In this document: piece by piece, positions 59,988-64,000 of the stretch
How positions within the stretch are numbered: position 1 is the first letter of the stretch
Layout of the letters: each line of letters begins with the position of its first letter
Translations under genes and position numbers: made by a program
Notes under the pieces: generated by a model
Databases searched by the model: none
Told to the model about the DNA's origin: nothing
The model's input: the letters and a program-made list of their open reading frames with translations, nothing else
Assembly: GCA_964484195.1 (NCBI GenBank)
Contig: CAZAER010000003.1
Coordinates: 124,001-188,000 of the forward strand
Reading direction: 5' to 3'
Length of the DNA stretch: 64,000 bases
From: JALHOP01 sp964484195
GTDB lineage: Bacteria; Myxococcota; XYA12-FULL-58-9; JALHOP01

Positions 59988-61504
59988 GCGTTGCTCGCCT
60001 GGCGGCTGTCGTGCTCGCCGCTCTCGAGCTCGAGGCTCACTGCATCGGTGATGCCGGCGAGCTTGAGCTCGGTCTCGCGCCATTCGTCGCGCGGGTTCGA
60101 GGTGGCGACGATGCCGCCGCCGGCGAACGCCCAGGCGCGGTCGGTGCGCAGCATCATCGAGCGAATGGCGACGACGAGAGTGCCTTCTCCCGTCGCGTCG
60201 ACGACGCCGATTGGACCGCTATACCAGCCACGCACGAGAGGCTCGCTCTCGGCGAGATAGTGCGCCGCGCGGTCGCTCGGGAATCCGCCGACAGCTGGAG
60301 TGGGGTGGAGCTCGGCGGCCAGCGATAGGAGGTGGCGCTCGCCCACGAGCTTGCCGCGCATCACCGTCTCGAGGTGCTGGACGTGTGTGAGCTTCACCAG
60401 ACGTGGCGTTTGCTCGTTCGCGGCTTCGATCACGGCGCAGTGCGCAGCGAGTTGGGCCCGCAGCGCGTGAGCCACGACGTCGTGCTCTTCGCGATTCTTG
60501 GCGCTAGCGACCAGGGCTGCAGCGAGATCATCGTCTTCGCGCTGCGAGGCTCCGCGCGGTGCAGTGCCGGCGAGAGCGTGAGTTTCGACCCAGCCATCGG
60601 CGACCTTGAGCAAGGTCTCGGGCGTTGCGCCGACGAAGTAGCTGCCGTCGTCATTGCCCACCGCGAAGCAGGTCGCGGCGGGATGCCTTTCGATGAGGCC
60701 GAGCAAGGTACGCACGGGATCGATGACCGCTCCACGCGGGGTCTTGAGCCGCGTAGCGCGGGCCAACACGATCTTCTCCATGCCGCCGTTGCCGATGACC
60801 TCACAGGCCGCCTCGACCCGCTTTGCCCAGCCCTCTTCGGATTCGAGTGAAACCCAGGCATTGCGTCCGACGCGGGGCGCCATACTTGGCGCTTGACCAT
60901 GACGATGCGCTGGCATACGCCCCAGCGCCGCAAGCTCGGCGAGCAACGTCGTGACGATGGCGTCGCGTTGATCGGCGGGCCTGACCCAGGTCGTGATGAC
61001 GGCCCGGGGCTCGCCGTCTCCGGCAAGCAGCATGGTGCGCGGGATCCAAAACCGCGCCTCCGGCCAGCCTGCCCAAGCGTCGGCGGCGAAGAGCTCGTGA
61101 CGTTTCGATTGGCTCTCCGCGAAAGCCGCGCCTCCGACCCACAACGGGGTTCGCTCGGAGATGCCAATCATTTTGAGTTCACGAACCCGTGAACAATGTT
61201 CCATCGCCGACGCGAAGCGCGAAGCTGCCGCGCCATGGGCAATTTCGATTGGGCCCCAAGCGACGATTGTCTGCTCGCCGTGTGGACGTCGAAGGACGAA
61301 CGGCAGCTCGGCAGCGAGTGCCAGCGGCGCATAGCGCGAGAGAATATCGACGTCGCCTAGAGTGAATTCGCAGCGCAGCAGACAAGGAGCCGCGCTCTCG
61401 CGCGCCGCGGCCAAAGCTTGGTCGACATCGGCCAGATGATTGGCCGATAGAGACGGGTAAGGGGCGCCTTTGCCGTTCGAAATGCCCAGTGCGGTTGCCT
61501 GCAT
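59984..61504 (-). CDS. menF: Isochorismate synthase
   Basis: A 506-residue chorismate-binding enzyme. The N-terminal half is variable; the core has EKIVLARATRLKTPRGAV, CFAVGNDDGSYFVGATPETL, LAGTAPRGASQREDDDLAAA, AELHPTPAVGGFPSDRAAHY and WYSGPIGVVDATGEGTLVVA. It makes isochorismate from chorismate and so commits flux to menaquinone. First gene of the men operon, divergent from a GbsR-like regulator; one inverted repeat lies upstream and a second inside its first 330 bp. Confidence 0.94.
   Translation of the reverse strand: MQATALGISNGKGAPYPSLSANHLADVDQALAAARESAAPCLLRCEFTLGDVDILSRYAPLALAAELPFVLRRPHGEQTIVAWGPIEIAHGAAASRFASAMEHCSRVRELKMIGISERTPLWVGGAAFAESQSKRHELFAADAWAGWPEARFWIPRTMLLAGDGEPRAVITTWVRPADQRDAIVTTLLAELAALGRMPAHRHGQAPSMAPRVGRNAWVSLESEEGWAKRVEAACEVIGNGGMEKIVLARATRLKTPRGAVIDPVRTLLGLIERHPAATCFAVGNDDGSYFVGATPETLLKVADGWVETHALAGTAPRGASQREDDDLAAALVASAKNREEHDVVAHALRAQLAAHCAVIEAANEQTPRLVKLTHVQHLETVMRGKLVGERHLLSLAAELHPTPAVGGFPSDRAAHYLAESEPLVRGWYSGPIGVVDATGEGTLVVAIRSMMLRTDRAWAFAGGGIVATSNPRDEWRETELKLAGITDAVSLELESGEHDSRQASNA
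61177..61194. promoter_or_regulatory. Inverted repeat GTTCAC-N6-GTGAAC inside menF, possible second operator
   Basis: The same half-sites and the same 6-bp spacing as the intergenic repeat at 61522-61545, 310 bp into menF. This arrangement is known for regulators that loop DNA or block elongation. Confidence 0.5.
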
Positions 61505-61521
61505 GGCGTTCGGCCTCTTGC

Positions 61522-61545
61522 GTTGTTCACGACTTTGTGAACAAC
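61522..61545. promoter_or_regulatory. Inverted repeat GTTGTTCAC-N6-GTGAACAAC, probable operator between menF and the regulator
   Basis: Perfect 9-bp arms around GACTTT. It lies 17 bp upstream of the menF ATG and overlaps the expected -35 region of the regulator's promoter (TATAGT at 61552). Size and symmetry suit a dimeric winged-helix repressor. Confidence 0.7.
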
Positions 61546-61551
61546 TTGGAC

Positions 61552-61557
61552 TATAGT
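61552..61557 (+). promoter_or_regulatory. -10 element TATAGT for the regulator gene
   Basis: TATAGT lies 15 nt before the ATG at 61573. A start site near 61564 would exclude the upstream in-frame GTG at 61561. Confidence 0.5.
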
Positions 61558-61572
61558 TGAGTGGGACGCGAG

Positions 61573-62154
61573 ATGGCAAGGCCAGCCGAGACAACAACCC
61601 ACGGAAAATCCCGCCTCGATCGGCGCATCGACGATGTGTGCGACGCGGCCGGCGCCTTCATCGAGTATTGGGGTTTCAAGCACGTTCTCGGGCGCGCCTG
61701 GGCGCACCTCGCGCTTCACGTCGGCCCGATGTCGCAGATCGACCTCGCCGAGCGCATGGAAGTCAGCCGCTCGCTGATGAGCGGCGTCATCGCCGAGCTC
61801 GAGAAGCGCGGTTTGGTACGCGCGGTCTCGCAGCACCGCAACGCCCCCTACGACGCCAACATGGACGTTTGGCCGACCATCGCCGAGGTCCTGCGCTCGC
61901 GTGAGTGGATGCTGCTCGAGCGCGCCCGTAATGCCCTCGAGGCCGCCATCGAAGAGGCCGACATCGCCGTCAACGCCGGTGAGCTCATCCCCTACGATGT
62001 CGGTCGCATGCGCTTGTTGCTCGCCATGACGGACGCGGCGCAGAGCTTCCTACGTATGCTCATCAGCATGCGCGTACCGCGCGCGGTCGAATCCTTCGGC
62101 GGTTGGGTTGCAAAAGCCGCGACCATCATTCAATCCATCCGCCGTGGAGAATAG
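61573..62154 (+). CDS. GbsR/MarR-family winged-helix regulator
   Basis: A 193-residue protein. The GbsR-like core is FIEYWGFKHVLGRAWAHLAL, HVGPMSQIDLAERMEVSRSL and MSGVIAELEKRGLVRAV (winged helix with recognition helix), followed by helices (LLERARNALEAAIEEADIAV) for dimerisation. It probably represses from the 24-bp inverted repeat between itself and menF and from the like site in menF. The ligand is unknown. The ATG at 61573 is preferred over a GTG at 61561 because of the promoter position. It overlaps trmI by 11 bp. Confidence 0.85.
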   Translation: MARPAETTTHGKSRLDRRIDDVCDAAGAFIEYWGFKHVLGRAWAHLALHVGPMSQIDLAERMEVSRSLMSGVIAELEKRGLVRAVSQHRNAPYDANMDVWPTIAEVLRSREWMLLERARNALEAAIEEADIAVNAGELIPYDVGRMRLLLAMTDAAQSFLRMLISMRVPRAVESFGGWVAKAATIIQSIRRGE

Positions 62155-63019
62155 TCAGTCAGTCGCTGCGGCGACCCAGCCCTCCGAGCCGGTTCACGCC
62201 GAAGATGGTTTTCGTGCAGGCGATCCGGTCATCGTCTTCGATCGCAAGCACCGCTCGTTTCTCGTTTTCCCGCTCCCCGGCAAACGGTTGTCGTGCCAGG
62301 CCGGTGCGTTCGACAGCGAGCTCCTCTTCGGGCAGCAGCCCGGCGCCCGCATTGTCACCATGAAAGGCGAGTATCTCACCGCCTATCGGCCGACGCTCGA
62401 GGAGTACATCCTCCTGATGCCGCGCGCCGCGCAGATCATTCCGCCGAAAGACCTCGGTTACATGCTCACGATGGCGGACGTGTTTCCCGGCGCTCACGTC
62501 GTCGAGGCCGGCATCGGCTCGGGCGCGCTCACCCTGGTGTTGCTGCGTGCCGTCGGCGAGCGCGGCAGCGTCACCTCGTACGAGCTGCGCGATGACCACG
62601 CCAACTGCGCCCTGAAGAACGTCGAGCGCTGGCCGGAGCGCGAGCTCATCCAGCGGCTCACGGTCCACAAGATGGACGTGGTCGAAGGCTTGAAGGCCAA
62701 GAAGCGCGTCGACCGCATCTTCTTCGACCTCCCCGAGCCCTGGCTAGCGGTGACCGCTGCAGCGGACGCACTGAAGCCGGGTGGGCTCATGCTCTGCTAT
62801 CTGCCGACCATGCGTCAGGTCGACCAGCTCGTGCTCACCATTCTCGACGAGCCGCGCTTCGCCATGCCCGAGGTCGCCGAGGTCATCGTGCGCCCATGGA
62901 TGGCCGACCGCACGCGCCTGCGCCCGGTGATGCGCATGGTCGGACACAGCGGTTTTCTCGTCTGTGTCCGCCGTCGCGGACCTAAGCCCGAATCACTTGT
63001 AGCGGCTGTCGGCGAGTGA
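62144..63019 (+). CDS. trmI: tRNA (adenine-N1)-methyltransferase TrmI
   Basis: A 291-residue SAM enzyme with a GTG start inside the end of the regulator gene. An N-terminal beta domain (FRAGDPVIVFDRKHRSFLVF) leads to the methyltransferase with YILLMPRAAQIIPPKDLGYM, VVEAGIGSGALTLVLLRAVG and RIFFDLPEPWLAV (the DLPxPW motif). It makes m1A58 in the tRNA T loop. Frame is open upstream, so the start could be a little earlier. Confidence 0.92.
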   Translation: MENSQSVAAATQPSEPVHAEDGFRAGDPVIVFDRKHRSFLVFPLPGKRLSCQAGAFDSELLFGQQPGARIVTMKGEYLTAYRPTLEEYILLMPRAAQIIPPKDLGYMLTMADVFPGAHVVEAGIGSGALTLVLLRAVGERGSVTSYELRDDHANCALKNVERWPERELIQRLTVHKMDVVEGLKAKKRVDRIFFDLPEPWLAVTAAADALKPGGLMLCYLPTMRQVDQLVLTILDEPRFAMPEVAEVIVRPWMADRTRLRPVMRMVGHSGFLVCVRRRGPKPESLVAAVGE

Positions 63020-63077
63020 CGATTTCCAGCCCACCGCCTCTCGAGACCGCCAACGCTCAGGGCAGTGCGATTCGCCG

Positions 63078-64000
63078 TCACGACGCATCCTCGATTTCGT
63101 CCGCTGCGGCGGTCTCGCTGATGATTTCGTTGAGCACGACCGTGGCGTAGGCCCCCGCCGGCAGCTCGAAGCGTACGACGAAGCCGCCGTCCGCGGGCTC
63201 GAAGCCGATCGCATCGAGCCACAAGCGGTAGGGCCGGCGCGTTCCGGGGAGCTCGCGCTTGCGAGCGAAGGCGGCACGGTCGAGCCCCGACGCTACGAGC
63301 ACTGCCGCCTCGCGCGCCGCTACTTCATGACGCGCTTCGCGCATCTTCGGGCCGAACATCGGGCCCATGGTCACGACCCGGCCGGCGCGGGCGCGCTCTT
63401 CTTCGACCTCGGCATCGATGGCGACGCTGACGATGCCGAGCTTGCGGTCCGCGATGACGTCACCGCGCAACACGCGCGCGAATAGGCCGTCGGTGACCCG
63501 CGCCGCGAGACAGGCGTTGAACAAAGCCGATTGCACGCTCGACAACGCCAAGCGCGAGATCATGGCGTTGAGCTTGAGCATCTCGCCGGCGATGAGCTTG
63601 CGACCAATCGCCAAGGTGTTGCCCTCGCGGCCGAAGCGCTGCGGACCGAAGTAGTTGGGAATGCCGGTGACCCGCAGGGCTTCGATGAGAGCACGAGCGC
63701 GCTCGACGTCGGCTGTCGCGACTCCACGGACGCGGATGATGAAACGGTTGCCTTGCAGGTGGCCGGTGCGCAACCGCGTGGTGTCACGCGAAACCTTCAG
63801 GACCTTCAACGCTTCGTCCTCGATAGAGGACAGGCGGCTTTCTACTCGTGCCGGCAATGACAGCCACTGCCGCGTCACGGCGCGCGCATCTTTCAGGCCT
63901 GCGGAGCCGATCTCGCGCGAGTCGAGATTCAACCCACGCGTCAGCCGCTGCATGAGCTGATGCACTGGCAGGTTGCGCTTCTCGATCCAGATGTAGAGGT
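63078..64000 (-). CDS. truD: tRNA pseudouridine synthase TruD, 5' end beyond the window
   Basis: The frame runs in from the right edge: WIEKRNLPV, then RGLNLDSREIGSAGLKDARA and VTRQW, where the Asp in GLKDARAVTRQ is the TruD catalytic Asp. TGIPNYFGPQRFGREG and PMFGPKMREARHEVAAREAA are family signatures, and it ends FELPAGAYATVVLNEIIS. It makes pseudouridine 13 in tRNA-Glu. At least 307 residues are in the window; about 50-60 N-terminal residues are missing. Confidence 0.93.
   Translation of the reverse strand, partial: LYIWIEKRNLPVHQLMQRLTRGLNLDSREIGSAGLKDARAVTRQWLSLPARVESRLSSIEDEALKVLKVSRDTTRLRTGHLQGNRFIIRVRGVATADVERARALIEALRVTGIPNYFGPQRFGREGNTLAIGRKLIAGEMLKLNAMISRLALSSVQSALFNACLAARVTDGLFARVLRGDVIADRKLGIVSVAIDAEVEEERARAGRVVTMGPMFGPKMREARHEVAAREAAVLVASGLDRAAFARKRELPGTRRPYRLWLDAIGFEPADGGFVVRFELPAGAYATVVLNEIISETAAADEIEDAS

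Overview
The window is GC-rich, gene-dense and almost entirely chromosomal in character. Several features point to a myxobacterium (phylum Myxococcota): lipoproteins and surface proteins with MopE-type Ca/metal repeats, FG-GAP and Ig-like modules; a C-terminal hydrophobic-plus-arginine sorting tail of the MYXO-CTERM kind; an AgmX/PglI-type domain; an ECF sigma/ChrR pair; menaquinone as the quinone; and a bacterial sterol-forming gene set. No phage or transposase gene is visible, and there is one tRNA gene.

Region 1 (1-19.1 kb) is mostly exported proteins: lipoproteins with propeller, collagen-like, MopE/fibrinogen-like, DUF4394-like and FG-GAP domains. Between them lie a TsdA-like dihaem cytochrome, a PaiB-like FMN protein, a putative HELFH metallopeptidase and an RbgA/YlqF-type GTPase. 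Region 2 (19.1-26.3 kb) looks accessory and partly decayed: two frameshifted gene remnants, a P1B metal-exporting ATPase, a HigBA toxin-antitoxin pair and a broken TOTE-type primase/helicase gene, ending at tRNA-Arg(ACG). A ~32-bp repeat beginning ATGGCGCGCC recurs six times between 2.2 and 23.3 kb, and its first 13-16 bases match the tRNA 3' end. Region 3 (26.4-39.3 kb) is housekeeping: glycogen debranching enzyme, multihaem cytochrome, NAD-dependent epimerase, YceI, ECF sigma and ChrR-like anti-sigma (separated by a membrane glycosyltransferase-like gene), fumarylacetoacetase and PurU.

Region 4 (39.3-47.5 kb) is the most distinctive. A squalene synthase gene and a squalene monooxygenase-like gene diverge from a 41-bp gap. 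Downstream of the synthase, in the same operon, lies a cyclase carrying the oxidosqualene-cyclase signature DCTAE (not the DxDD of squalene-hopene cyclases). A nitronate monooxygenase-like gene and a thioesterase gene are translationally coupled after it, and an MMPL/RND exporter gene converges from the other side. Together this encodes farnesyl-PP to squalene to 2,3-oxidosqualene to a cyclised sterol.

Region 5 (47.6-51.7 kb) holds a cyclophilin, four small exported or unknown proteins and PdxH. Region 6 (51.7-61.5 kb) is a tightly packed minus-strand menaquinone block: menF-menD-menB-menA-menC-menE, then a polyprenyl diphosphate synthase and the final methyltransferase, with a DHNA-CoA thioesterase gene lying antisense inside the 3' part of the menE frame. 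No menH was found. A GbsR/MarR-like regulator diverges from menF across a 24-bp inverted repeat; the same half-sites recur inside menF. The window ends with trmI and a truD cut by the right edge.
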